A DNA stretch of 64,000 nt, taken from positions 62,001 to 126,000 of the forward strand of contig NZ_JARGER010000033.1 of NCBI RefSeq assembly GCF_029210375.1, in the 5' to 3' direction. Shown here piece after piece: positions 9,411 through 18,871 of this stretch. The notes under the pieces were generated by a model that searched no databases, was not told the DNA's origin, and saw only the letters and a program-made list of their open reading frames with translations. How positions within the stretch are numbered: the first letter of the stretch is position 1; every line of letters begins with the position of its first letter. The position numbers and the translations under genes are program-made. The stretch comes from Nocardioides sp. YIM 152315 (GTDB lineage: Bacteria; Actinomycetota; Actinomycetes; Propionibacteriales; Nocardioidaceae).

Positions 9411-10028
9411 TCATCCAGCCCGCGCACGCCGGGCCGCGATCCGCAGGTCGGCGACGAGATCGTCGTACGCCGACCTGCGGTCGTCGGCCCGCAGCACCGC
9501 GGACGGGTGGGTCGTCGCCAGCACCCAGTCGGGCGGCCGCTCCACCAGGAACGCCTCGGGCCACTCCCGCAGCTTGCCCCGCGCCTCCCCGACCTTGAAC
9601 GACGCGCCGTAGACAGCCTTCCCCGCCGTGCCGCCGAGGATCACGACGCCGCTCGGCCGCACCAGCCGCAGCTCCGCGTCCAGCCACGGGCCGCAGGCGG
9701 CGACGTGCGCGCGGCTCGGCGACTGGTGGATCCGCCGCTTGCCGCGGGTGCCCGACCACCGGAAGTGCTTGACCACGTTGGTCCGGAAGACGTCCGACGG
9801 GTCGATGCCGACGTCGGCGAGCGCGTCGTCCAGCATCTTGCCGGCCGGGCCGACGAACGGCTCGCCCCGCTGGTCCTCGACGTCGCCCGGCCGCTCGCCG
9901 AGCAGCATCAGCGCCGCGTCGCGGCGGCCGTCGCCCATCACCCCCTGCGTCGCGTCGCGGTAGAGCTCGCATCCGCGGCAGTCCTGCACCGCCTCGCGGA
10001 GGCCCTTCACGCTCAACCGCTCCGGCAC
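9411..10028 (-). CDS. udgX: UdgX-type uracil-DNA glycosylase
   Basis: A 205-aa protein of the uracil-DNA glycosylase superfamily. A GTG at 10028 with GAGAGGGA upstream is chosen, although the frame extends to 10481. The N-terminal CRGC (C17, C20) belongs to the [4Fe-4S] site, with a further Cys in VAACGPWL. GERPGD is the family active-site motif, and KRRIH (H101) lies in the loop found in UdgX. In Mycobacterium smegmatis the His of this loop forms a covalent bond to the abasic product. FVGPAGKMLD and the HPSAVLR motif complete the fold. This is a DNA repair role, with irreversible uracil capture expected by family knowledge. Confidence 0.88.
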   Translation of the reverse strand: MPERLSVKGLREAVQDCRGCELYRDATQGVMGDGRRDAALMLLGERPGDVEDQRGEPFVGPAGKMLDDALADVGIDPSDVFRTNVVKHFRWSGTRGKRRIHQSPSRAHVAACGPWLDAELRLVRPSGVVILGGTAGKAVYGASFKVGEARGKLREWPEAFLVERPPDWVLATTHPSAVLRADDRRSAYDDLVADLRIAARRARAG

Positions 10029-10155
10029 CCAACGGTCCCTCTCGGACGCTCCTCGCTCATGCCGACGAGGTACCCGCCGCAGGCCTGCGTTGCACGCCGG
10101 GGCAAGCGGGTACGGGGCCGGCGACCCCGACATTCGCGCGAGCCGAGGAGGACAG

Positions 10156-10491
10156 ATGGCCGACAGCATCGTCGACGACCGACTCTGGGAGGACTTCCAC
10201 CGCGTCGTGAACATGACGTCCGCGGACCTGCGCGCGTGGCTGGCCGTCCAGGGGGCCGGCGAGGAGACCGAGGAGTTCCCCGACCAGGCGGGCTCCCACC
10301 TGGGCCATCGGGTCCTGCAGATCCTCGGCAAGCGACGCGGAGACGTCACGCCCGACGACGTCGTCGTCATGGAGCAGGTCGTCGAGCGGGTGACCGACCA
10401 GCGGCGGGCAGACCTCGAACCCACCGCCGGTGAGGCGGCGTGGCGGCGCCGGTTGATGAACGTCGGGCACGATCCGCTCAAGTCCGTCTGA
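10156..10491 (+). CDS. DUF3140 protein
   Basis: A 111-aa soluble protein from an ATG with GAGGAGGAC upstream. The sequence LWEDFHRVVNMTSADLRAWL, followed by HLGHRVLQILGKRRGDVTPDDV, is the DUF3140 pattern of small DNA-associated-looking proteins in actinobacteria. Two helices and a basic C-terminus (WRRRLMNVGHDPLKS) are visible. There is no catalytic motif and the function is unknown. It is divergent from udgX (127 bp). Confidence 0.75.
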   Translation: MADSIVDDRLWEDFHRVVNMTSADLRAWLAVQGAGEETEEFPDQAGSHLGHRVLQILGKRRGDVTPDDVVVMEQVVERVTDQRRADLEPTAGEAAWRRRLMNVGHDPLKSV

Positions 10492-10625
10492 GGCTTCCCT
10501 GCCGACCTTCAGGGCGGCGAGACCGGCTCGCTGCGTGAGGGCCGGTGCCGCCGCCACCGAGCAGGTACCCCCGGCAGGCACCGCCACCCCCACCCCTCGG
10601 GGTGAGAGCCGGCGGGCGCTCGGAT

Positions 10626-10637
10626 AGAACACGTTCT
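10626..10637. promoter_or_regulatory. TetR-type operator, KstR-like
   Basis: AGAAC-AC-GTTCT palindrome. In the context tagAACacGTTctt it matches the KstR consensus TnnAACnnGTTnnA except at the last base. It sits 22 bp before the GTG of the F420-dependent oxidoreductase and upstream of its -10 box. A second match is at 24335-24348. Confidence 0.5.
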
Positions 10638-10647
10638 TGTGTCGCAC

Positions 10648-10653
10648 TAGGCT
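10648..10653 (+). promoter_or_regulatory. -10 box TAGGCT for a leaderless oxidoreductase gene
   Basis: TAGGCT is followed by exactly 6 nt (GCGCGC) and then the GTG. The same TAGGCT-N6-start arrangement occurs at guaA, guaB and guaB3. Confidence 0.5.
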
Positions 10654-10659
10654 GCGCGC

Positions 10660-11526
10660 GTGCGCTTCGCGATCAGCACCGCCTTCCAGCCGGTCGACCA
10701 TCTCGCCCCGCTGGCCCGGGCGGCCGACCGGCTCGGGTACCACTCGATGGCCGTCCCCGACCACGTGGTCGACCTCGAGGAGCTGGCGACGCCGTACCCC
10801 TACACGGCCGACGGCTTGCGCCGCTGGGAGCACGACGCCGCCTGGCCGGACCCGTGGGTGCTGATCGGGTCGCTCGCGGCGGTGACGACGAGGCTGCGCT
10901 TCTTCACCTCGGTCTACGTGCCCGCGATCCGCAGCCCGTTCCAGGTCGCGAAGAGCGTGGGCACCGCCGCCGTGCTCTCGGGCAACCGGGTGAGTCTCGG
11001 CGTCGGTGTCGGGTGGTGCCGCGAGGAGTTCGAGCTCATGGGCCAGGACTTCGGGAGCCGCGGCCGCCGCACCGACGAGGCCCTCGCCCTGCTGGCCGAG
11101 CTGTGGAGCCCGGGCTGGACCGAGTTCGAGGGCGAGTTCCACAGCGCTCCGCGGCTGGTGATGGAGCCCACGCCGACCGAGCCGATCCCGATCATCGTCG
11201 GCGGACTCTCCGACGTCGCGATCCGCCGGGCCGCACGCCACGACGGCTGGGTCGGCGACCTCTACTCGACCGAGGAGGCGGGCGCGATCGCGGGCCGGCT
11301 CGCGGCTGCTCGCGCCGAGATCGGCGTCTCGGGCGACTTCGCGGTGATCACGGCGCTGAGCGACGCCTTCCTCCCCGAGCACTTCGAGCGCGCGGGGACG
11401 CTCGGCGTCACCGACTGCTGGACGATGCCGTGGGCCTACTACCACGGCCTGGACGCCACGCTGGAGCAGAAGCTCGACGCGATGGAGCGCTTCGCCGCTG
11501 ACGTGCTCGCACCCCTGCGCGGCTAG
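10660..11526 (+). CDS. LLM-class F420-dependent oxidoreductase (TIGR03619-like)
   Basis: A 288-aa luciferase-like TIM-barrel flavin/deazaflavin enzyme. The start MRFAISTAFQPVDHLAPLARAADRLGYHSMAVPDH, then VLSGNRVSLGVGVGWCREEFELMG and PIPIIVGGLSDVAIRRAARHDGW are typical of the F420-dependent LLM branch. It transfers hydride between F420H2 and an unknown organic substrate, in the cytoplasm. The GTG start fits a leaderless transcript (TAGGCT, 6 nt). The KstR-like operator upstream hints at a role in steroid or lipid breakdown. FbiC, at 2624, makes the cofactor precursor. Confidence 0.85.
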   Translation: MRFAISTAFQPVDHLAPLARAADRLGYHSMAVPDHVVDLEELATPYPYTADGLRRWEHDAAWPDPWVLIGSLAAVTTRLRFFTSVYVPAIRSPFQVAKSVGTAAVLSGNRVSLGVGVGWCREEFELMGQDFGSRGRRTDEALALLAELWSPGWTEFEGEFHSAPRLVMEPTPTEPIPIIVGGLSDVAIRRAARHDGWVGDLYSTEEAGAIAGRLAAARAEIGVSGDFAVITALSDAFLPEHFERAGTLGVTDCWTMPWAYYHGLDATLEQKLDAMERFAADVLAPLRG

Positions 11527-11559
11527 TGCCGCGTGGCGCAAGTATCTAGAGGGTTTGGG

Positions 11560-13007
11560 GGCTCATCCCAATCGAGGGTGTAGTTGCGGTCTAAAGCCTC
11601 CGGTCTCGAGCAGGGATCTGGCGATGTAGTTGGTGAGGTTGCGGAACCCGAGTGCGGAGCCACGCAGATGTTCGAGTCGGCCGTTGATCGCCTCGGTGGG
11701 CCCGTTGGATGTGCCGGGGCGGTCGAAGTAGGCCAGCACGTCCTCGGCGCGCTTCTTCAGCGTCCGGCCGAGCTTGGTAATCTCGACCAGCACCTTGGGC
11801 ACACCGGTGCCGATGTCTGCGATGAGCTTGACCATCAGCTCGCGACCACGGCGGCGGTCCTCGTGCCGGTAGGCGGCGATCATCCGCTGGTAGATGCCCC
11901 AGGTGGCCTTGACCTCGACATGCCGGTCGTCGGCGAACAGTGCGTTGAGCCGGTCGATCTGCTTGTCGGTGAGCAGGTCGGTGCCGGTCGACAGGGTGCG
12001 ACGGGACGCGTAGAGCGGGTCTCCCTTCATGCCTCGGTGGCCGTGGATGGCCTGCTGGACCCGGCGACGACATTCATCGAGTGCCTCACCGGCCAGGCGG
12101 GTGACGTGGAAGGGATCCATCACCGTGGTCACGTCGGGAAACTCCTCGACCGCGGCGGTCTTGAAGCCGGTGAACCCGTCCATCGCGACCACCTCGACCC
12201 GGTCGCGCCACCCGCCGTCGCGGTCGGCGAGCCAGGTCTTGAACGCCTGCTTGGAGCGTCCCTCGACCACGTCGAGCAGCCGCGCGGGGCCGGTGCCGTC
12301 CCGGACCGGGGTGAGGTCGATGACCACCGTGACGTACTTGTCGCCACGGCAGGTGTGGCGCCATACGTGCTCATCGACCCCGATGACCTTCACCCCGTCG
12401 AACCGGGCGGCGTCATCGATCCGGACCCGCTTGCCCTCGGCCAGGACCGCGTCGTTGGCGGTGTTCCACGCGACCCCGAGGCCCTCAGCGACCCGGGCGA
12501 CGGTGAGGTGCTGCACGACGATGCCTTCCAGTGCCCACCGCAGTCCGCGACGCGAGAGCTTGGCCCGCGGCTCGGTCGCAGCGGTCGTGTCCTGACGCCA
12601 TACATGGGCGCAGTCGGCGCACCGGTAGCGGCGCACGACGACCTCGAGCATGGTCGGACGCCAGCCCTGTGGTTCGTGCGCCAGCCGACGGATCACGCTG
12701 TCGCGCGGCCTCCCCTCGGCCCCGCACTGGTGACACCACTGGTCGGGCTCGAGAACCCGGCAGGCCAGCACGGCGCGATCGGACTCGATGCGCTGGCCGG
12801 TGACGACGAGACCGAGCTCGTCGAGGCCGCAGAACGCGGACAGATCAGGGCAGGCGAAGCCCGCGGGCGGGGTAGCGTCAGGCACGTCGAGGTTTTCCAG
12901 ATGGAGCGTGTAGGAGCCTTCATCCTCGGGAGACCTCGACGTCTATCCCGGGACCGACGCGCCGGCCGCCTACGCGACCCGCGCTACACCCTCAACTGCG
13001 AAGAGCC
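11560..13007 (-). mobile_element. Complete ISL3-family insertion sequence with 8-bp target duplication
   Basis: A 1448-bp element. The left inverted repeat (11560-11583, GGCTCATCCCAATCGAGGGT...) and the right one (12984-13007, reading inward GGCTCTTCGCAGTTGAGGGT...) match at 20 of 24 positions and begin GGCTC as in ISL3 elements. The direct repeat GGTTTGGG flanks it exactly at 11552-11559 and 13008-13015. One full-length transposase gene fills the element, so it looks intact and recently inserted. Confidence 0.92.
11563..12885 (-). CDS. tnp: ISL3-family transposase
   Basis: A 440-aa protein from a GTG at 12885; the stop codon lies inside the left inverted repeat. The N-terminus has a zinc-binding region (CHQCGAE...CADCAHVW). 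Then come an HTH (ALEGIVVQHLTVARVAEGLGVAWNTANDAVL) and the DDE core: GVDEHVWRH, VVAMDGFTGF, VMDPFHVTRLAGEALD, and a C-terminal region with FDRPGTSNGPTEAINGRLEHLRGSALGFRN, where the Glu of TEAINGRLE completes the triad. The length fits ISL3 transposases. No frameshift is visible, so the gene should be active. Confidence 0.95.
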   Translation of the reverse strand: MPDATPPAGFACPDLSAFCGLDELGLVVTGQRIESDRAVLACRVLEPDQWCHQCGAEGRPRDSVIRRLAHEPQGWRPTMLEVVVRRYRCADCAHVWRQDTTAATEPRAKLSRRGLRWALEGIVVQHLTVARVAEGLGVAWNTANDAVLAEGKRVRIDDAARFDGVKVIGVDEHVWRHTCRGDKYVTVVIDLTPVRDGTGPARLLDVVEGRSKQAFKTWLADRDGGWRDRVEVVAMDGFTGFKTAAVEEFPDVTTVMDPFHVTRLAGEALDECRRRVQQAIHGHRGMKGDPLYASRRTLSTGTDLLTDKQIDRLNALFADDRHVEVKATWGIYQRMIAAYRHEDRRRGRELMVKLIADIGTGVPKVLVEITKLGRTLKKRAEDVLAYFDRPGTSNGPTEAINGRLEHLRGSALGFRNLTNYIARSLLETGGFRPQLHPRLG

Positions 13008-13033
13008 GGTTTGGGTCCCCGGCCTCAAGGGGT

Positions 13034-13228
13034 GACCGCGAGGAATTGGAGCGGTGGACGCGTGCCTCGACGGTGACGGCCGCTGCTGCGAAGCGGGCGA
13101 GGATCGTGCTGTTGGCCGCGGACTGCGTGGCGAACACGCGGATCGGGGAGCTGACCGACTCGACGGTAACCACCGTGTTGAATTGGCGTGGCCGCTACCG
13201 CTCAATGGCGTTGGTCGAGCAGCCGGAA
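13034..13228 (+). pseudogene. IS630-family transposase N-terminal remnant
   Basis: The frame reads DREELERWTRASTV...KRARIVLLAADCVANTRIGELTDSTVTTVLNWRGRYRS. This is the start of an IS630 transposase with its HTH, but it ends in unrelated sequence before any catalytic Asp, and no start codon or terminal repeat is visible. It lies right next to the right end of the ISL3 element, so the newer IS landed beside an old one. Confidence 0.75.
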
Positions 13229-13416
13229 GTTCATACCGCCACCCCGGATGGCGTCTCGAATGAACTGCCACCCGATCGTGCAGCAGACCCGTTTTGAAGA
13301 CAAGCCGCCCGTGAGTGTGCTCAAATTCGTCAACAATTCTCGGTCTGTCGGTTTCTCGGGCTTGTTCTCATGCTCGCTGCCGGTCCACGAGACCCCAGCA
13401 GAGGAAGGGAGAACAG

Positions 13417-14163
13417 ATGAGAAGGCGTAGATCAGGTTCGCTCGCTGCGGCCGCCGCGATCACTGCGATCGTCGGTGGGAGCGTTCTTGGCGTGTCGAGC
13501 GTGTCGAACGCCGACGAGGCGACTTCGGAGTTCGACCAGGTGGTCGCCGAGGTCGCGGTCGTCAGCGATCACTCTACACTCGTCCTGACATTCGAGTCGG
13601 ACGAGCCGGCCCATGAAGTGATAGACGACCTTGAGGCCGCAGGATTCGATTGGGCCGAGGCCGACATTGTCGGCGACGACCTGATCCTCGATTCATCGGA
13701 GGACTCGGCGTCTTCGTCCTCGGCCGCGAGTTTGCCCACCGCGAGCAAGATGGTGCAACTGACCGAGCCTCCCCCGGCGGGCAGTCCGCCCTCGCCGGTG
13801 TATTGCAACGAGGACTGGACTTCCGGCAACCCTGCTGGGGACGGGGTCTTCGGCACCCAGCGGCCGTGCGACCGACCCGGCGCGGCGTGGTACTTCAAGG
13901 TCGGGACGGCGACCCGTAGCATCGCGGTCGGCAACGTCAGCGAGCGCGGGCTCGACTGGTGGCGCGATGGCCTCAAGAAGACGCGTCAAGGTTACCACCC
14001 GAGCGTCCCAGTTTCCTACATCTTCCACGGGTCATTCCCCGGAGCTGCACAGTCGAGCATCAGTTTCAACGACGTCATCACCGGCCGGCATGACGTCGCG
14101 GGTGGTGGAAACTTCACGGTTCGATACAACGGCTACTTGGCGTACAAGGGAAGGCGTCGCTAA
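13417..14163 (+). CDS. Secreted protein of unknown function
   Basis: A 248-aa protein from an ATG with AGAGGAAGGGAGAAC upstream. Residues 1-35 form a signal peptide (MRRRRSGSLAAAAAITAIVG...VSNADE). A Ser/Glu-rich stretch at about 105-120 leads to a C-terminal domain with one Cys pair (YCNEDW, RPCDRP), the phrase SYIFHGSFPGAAQSSISFNDVITGRHDV and GGNFTVRYNGYLAY. FHG followed by a D-xx-xRH strand and a glycine-rich strand recalls small secreted beta-rich proteins of streptomycetes, but I do not recognise the family. It is flanked by IS debris and is richer in A/T than the backbone genes. Confidence 0.65.
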   Translation: MRRRRSGSLAAAAAITAIVGGSVLGVSSVSNADEATSEFDQVVAEVAVVSDHSTLVLTFESDEPAHEVIDDLEAAGFDWAEADIVGDDLILDSSEDSASSSSAASLPTASKMVQLTEPPPAGSPPSPVYCNEDWTSGNPAGDGVFGTQRPCDRPGAAWYFKVGTATRSIAVGNVSERGLDWWRDGLKKTRQGYHPSVPVSYIFHGSFPGAAQSSISFNDVITGRHDVAGGGNFTVRYNGYLAYKGRRR

Positions 14164-14241
14164 GCCTGCAGTGGACGGAGCAATGACATCGACATCCAGA
14201 CTGCGCTCTCGGAGGTCGCCCTGCCCGCACTGAGTCAAGTC

Positions 14242-14472
14242 GTGCGCGAGGGCGAACTCCAACGCTTGAGCATTGAGATCGTTGACGACCCCGGTCCGGG
14301 GTGCATCGACATCCAGGTGCGACTAGTGGGAGAGGTGATGCACGATCTCCTAGTCGACGCCCGCGTTCAACCGCCACCCTCTGTGGAGGAATTCCGCGAC
14401 AGGTTTGTCTCGAACCTGGTCGATTTCATTGCGGAGAGCAGATTCGGGTGGGGCCAGAATCGCACCCCGTGA
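14242..14472 (+). CDS. Hypothetical protein, possibly lacking its true start
   Basis: 76 aa from a GTG at 14242 (REGELQRLSIEIVDDPGPGCIDIQVRLVGEVMHDLL...). The same frame is open back to the stop of the preceding gene and reads NDIDIQTALSEVALPALSQVV, a convincing helical N-terminus, but no ATG, GTG or TTG lies there. Either a CTG or ATC codon is used or the 5' end has been lost. The sequence is protein-like (amphipathic, with a conserved-looking EEFRDRFVSNLVDFI helix). No function can be given. A terminator hairpin follows 10 bp after the stop. Confidence 0.4.
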   Translation: MREGELQRLSIEIVDDPGPGCIDIQVRLVGEVMHDLLVDARVQPPPSVEEFRDRFVSNLVDFIAESRFGWGQNRTP

Positions 14473-14482
14473 AGAGCGTCCA

Positions 14483-14522
14483 ATCCGGCCGCCGTCGTCC
14501 AATCGGGCGACGGCGGCCGGAT
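14483..14522. terminator. Bidirectional hairpin terminator
   Basis: A perfect 15-bp stem (14483-14497 with 14508-14522, arm ATCCGGCCGCCGTCG) and a 10-nt loop lie between the convergent genes ending at 14472 and 14591. Confidence 0.7.
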
Positions 14523-14590
14523 CCGTTCCGTTGGCTGGCACACCGAGGTCGCACAGAGAGCTAGGAGGCCAGTTCCTTGGCAGGCGAGGC

Positions 14591-15096
14591 TCAGCCGAGA
14601 CCGAGGTCCATATTCCAGTCAGTATTCGCAAGGTCCTCGTCGGAGTTCGTCGGACCATCGCGGTGACCAATCACAAGTTTGTAGAAGTCGGAGTCGACGC
14701 TTTCGACGGCGAACTCAAAGGCACACGTGTAGGAGTGAGTGCTGGTGTAGTCCGCCGGGCCGGGCCTACCTTCACTCAGGTTTCCAATGCCCAAGGTATT
14801 GCCGCTGGAATCGACCACCTGAACCTGAGCGCCGCCCTCGATGTCAGAGTAGCCATCCTGTCCACGGCAGGCCGATTCCGATGTGTCGAAGCCGGAGTAG
14901 CTGTCGCGGCGGACGAGGCTCCCCTGAACGTCGTGGCTACCGCCCTCAGGACCATCCAACCGCCGCCGACGACGAGCACGACAACGACTCCCGCGAAGAT
15001 CAGCACGTACTTGGTGGGCACGCCAAACCGTGCCGCTACTGCTCCAAGTACGTCCGAAGCCAATCCGGCCCTGTCGCCCATGCGAGTTCCGCTCAT
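14591..15096 (-). pseudogene. Frameshifted membrane-anchored extracytoplasmic protein
   Basis: Two overlapping reverse frames read as one protein. Frame A starts at 15096 (MSGTRMGDRAGLASDVLGAV) and contains one membrane helix, YVLIFAGVVVVLVVGGGW. Frame B ends at 14591 and supplies GSHDVQGSLVRRDS, then CRGQDGYSDIEGGAQVQVVDSSG and DFYKLVIGHRDG, a layout seen in actinobacterial secreted domains with a C-G-GYSDI-G-QV-V core. Adding one base near 14946-14953 would join WMVL to the GGSHDV segment. The gene is therefore probably broken by a single-base deletion; a sequencing error or programmed shift cannot be excluded. Confidence 0.6.
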
Positions 15097-15195
15097 GCGC
15101 TACTTATCGGCCAGCCGAACCTCAATGGTTAGGGTCAGGATCACATCTTCGATCAGTACAGGTCGGCGGATGTTTCCGCAGGTCAAACCGCCTGA

Positions 15196-16774
<1,579 letters not shown>

Positions 16775-17137
16775 GCGCGCAGCCTATCGAGGCCCGAGGG
16801 TGAGGTCGGAACTCGCCGGTGTCTCGACCCACGGCCGTCCTCCGCGGTCGCTTCGCTCCGGCGAACGAGCCCTGCTCCCCCCTGTCGCCGATGCCGGGCG
16901 CGCGCTCCGCGCGCGCCCGGCTGGCGAAAGCATCAGGGCCCGGCCGGGGAGGGAGGGATGGCCGGGCCCTGACCGTCCACGCAACTGCCGGACAGCGCCT
17001 GGACATGGGACCCGGCCGGTGGGAGGGAGCGTGTGACCGGGTCCGCTGGCTCAACGAGAGGTCAAGACCCGGGTCACGGGCAATTCGGTCTTTTCTCGTC
17101 GGCGCGACGGGCGGTCGTCACGCCGCGACGAACGGGG
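16775..17137. other. Intergenic region with three hairpins, no gene
   Basis: The 363 bp between guaA and the GMC oxidoreductase contain the guaA -10 box (16781-16786, read as TAGGCT on the minus strand) and three stem-loops. The first is GC-repeat (16893-16904 with 16910-16921, 12 bp). The second is perfect 13 bp (16933-16945 with 16960-16972, arm TCAGGGCCCGGCC, loop GGGGAGGGAGGGAT). The third is 8 bp (17008-17015 with 17037-17044) and again has GGGAGGGA in the loop. They can end transcription of the GMC gene; the repeated purine loops are unexplained. No protein-like ORF is seen. Confidence 0.6.
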
Positions 17138-18871
17138 TCAGCTCACGCCCACGACCGGCAGTCGCAGCGCCCCCGGGGCCTCGTCGGGCACCACCGGTGC
17201 GACCGGTCGCACCGCGGCGATCCGACGGTACGCCGTGCCGAGCGCCGGGCGGGCGTCGGCCTCGCCCTTGTTGGGCCAGAACGCCATCGCGCGCTCCGCC
17301 TGCGCGGTGATCGTCAGCGACGGGTTGACCCCGAGGTTTGCGGTCACCGCAGAGCCGTCGGCGACGTGCAGTCCGGGATGGCCGTAGACGCGCTGGTAGG
17401 GATCGACCACGCCGGTCTCCGGCGAGTCGCCGATCGCGCAGCCGCCGATGAAGTGGGCGGTCAGCGGCTTGTTGAACGCATCGCCCACGGCGCTGCCGGG
17501 GAAGCCGTCCATGATCGACGCCATGGTGCGGATCGCCTCGTTGCCGGCGGGGATCCACGTGGGGTTGGGCACGCCGTGGCCCTGCTTCGACGTCAGGTAG
17601 CGCCGGCGGGTGCCGGGGATCCGCTTCGTGTACGTCGTGATCGAGTTGTCGAGGCTCTGCATCACCAGCGCGATCACGGTGCGCTCCGACCAGTGCGACA
17701 TGTCGTAGAGGTTGGTGATCTCCCTGCGCTGCCGCCACATCTCCCGCAGCCAGGTGCGCCAGCGCGGCTCGTCGCCGTCGCCGTCGGTGAGCACCGACTG
17801 CAGCAGGGACATCAGGTTGCTGCCGGGGCCGTAGCGCACCGGCTCGATGTGGGTGTCGTCGTCCGGGTGGAAGCTCGACGTGATCGCGATGCCCTGGGAG
17901 TAGTCGACGCTGGTGTCGGGCGCGATCACGCCGCCGATCGACTCGGAGTTGGTGCGGGAGAGGTGACCCAGCCGGTCAGAGAGCCGGGGCAGGTGGCCCT
18001 CGTCGCGCATCCGGTGCAGCAGCCGCTGGGTGCCGAGCGCGCTCGCCGCGAACACGACCTGCTCGGCGGTCAGCACCCGCCGGGAGCCGCGCCGGGGCAG
18101 CTTGGCCTTCGTGTGGCGGACGTGCACGTCGTACCCGCCGCCCTTGCGGGGCCGGACCCGGGTCACGGTCGTCAGCGGGAGGACCTTCGCGCCGCTCCGC
18201 TCGGCGAGGTGGAGGTAGTTCTTGACCAGCGTGTTCTTGGCGTTGTGCCGGCACCCGGTCATGCAGGAGCCGCAGGCGATGCAGGTCTTGCGCGCCGGAC
18301 CGGCCCCGCCGAAGAACGGGTCGTCGATCTCCTGCCCCATGCCGGCGCCCTGCTCGCCGAAGAACACGCCGACGGGGGCCGGGTGGAAGGTGTCCCGCAC
18401 CCCCATCTCGGTGGCGACCTTCTCCATCACGTCGTCGGACGGGGTGCGCAGCGGGTTCTCGACCACGCCGAGCATCCTCTTCGCCTGGTCGTAGAAGGGC
18501 GCGAGCTCGTCGCGCCAGTCGGTGATGTGACTCCACTGCGGGTCGTCGTAGAACGGCGACAGCGGCTCGTAGAGGGTGTTGGCGTAGACGAGTGAGCCGC
18601 CGCCGACCCCGGCGCCGGAGACGATCAGGCAGTCGCGCAGCGCGTCGATGCGCTGGATGCCGTAGCACCCGACCTCGGGCCGGAAGAGGTACCTCGTGAC
18701 CTCGAACGACGTCTCCGGCAGGTCGTCGTCCTCGAAGCGCGCGCCGGCCTCGAGGACACCGACCCGGTAGCCCTTCTCGGTGAGCCGGAGCGCCGCCACG
18801 GAGCCGCCGAAGCCGGAGCCGACGACGAGGACGTCGAAGTCGTACGTCGTACCGCTCGACGCGGTGCTCAC
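17138..18871 (-). CDS. GMC-family FAD oxidoreductase (cholesterol-oxidase type)
   Basis: A 577-aa flavoprotein from a GTG at 18871 whose first bases overlap the upstream stop (GTGA). The FAD-binding motif DVLVVGSGFGGSVAALRL is at about residues 13-30. GAGVGGGSLVYANTL and the Cys-rich CIACGSCMTGCRHNAKNTLVKNYL are typical of the ChoD-like branch, and the C-terminus has the GMC signature HFIGGCAIGD...GLHVADGSAVTANLGVNPSLTITAQAERA. It should oxidise an alcohol (sterol-like or other) with O2 or another acceptor. It is translationally coupled to the semialdehyde dehydrogenase. In M. tuberculosis choD also lies between guaB3 and guaA. Confidence 0.85.
   Translation of the reverse strand: MSTASSGTTYDFDVLVVGSGFGGSVAALRLTEKGYRVGVLEAGARFEDDDLPETSFEVTRYLFRPEVGCYGIQRIDALRDCLIVSGAGVGGGSLVYANTLYEPLSPFYDDPQWSHITDWRDELAPFYDQAKRMLGVVENPLRTPSDDVMEKVATEMGVRDTFHPAPVGVFFGEQGAGMGQEIDDPFFGGAGPARKTCIACGSCMTGCRHNAKNTLVKNYLHLAERSGAKVLPLTTVTRVRPRKGGGYDVHVRHTKAKLPRRGSRRVLTAEQVVFAASALGTQRLLHRMRDEGHLPRLSDRLGHLSRTNSESIGGVIAPDTSVDYSQGIAITSSFHPDDDTHIEPVRYGPGSNLMSLLQSVLTDGDGDEPRWRTWLREMWRQRREITNLYDMSHWSERTVIALVMQSLDNSITTYTKRIPGTRRRYLTSKQGHGVPNPTWIPAGNEAIRTMASIMDGFPGSAVGDAFNKPLTAHFIGGCAIGDSPETGVVDPYQRVYGHPGLHVADGSAVTANLGVNPSLTITAQAERAMAFWPNKGEADARPALGTAYRRIAAVRPVAPVVPDEAPGALRLPVVGVS

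Noticed and set aside
10057..11541. Minus-strand 494-aa frame over DUF3140 and the oxidoreductase
   Set aside because: His/Arg/Ala-rich translation with no domain; antisense shadow of two well-supported genes.
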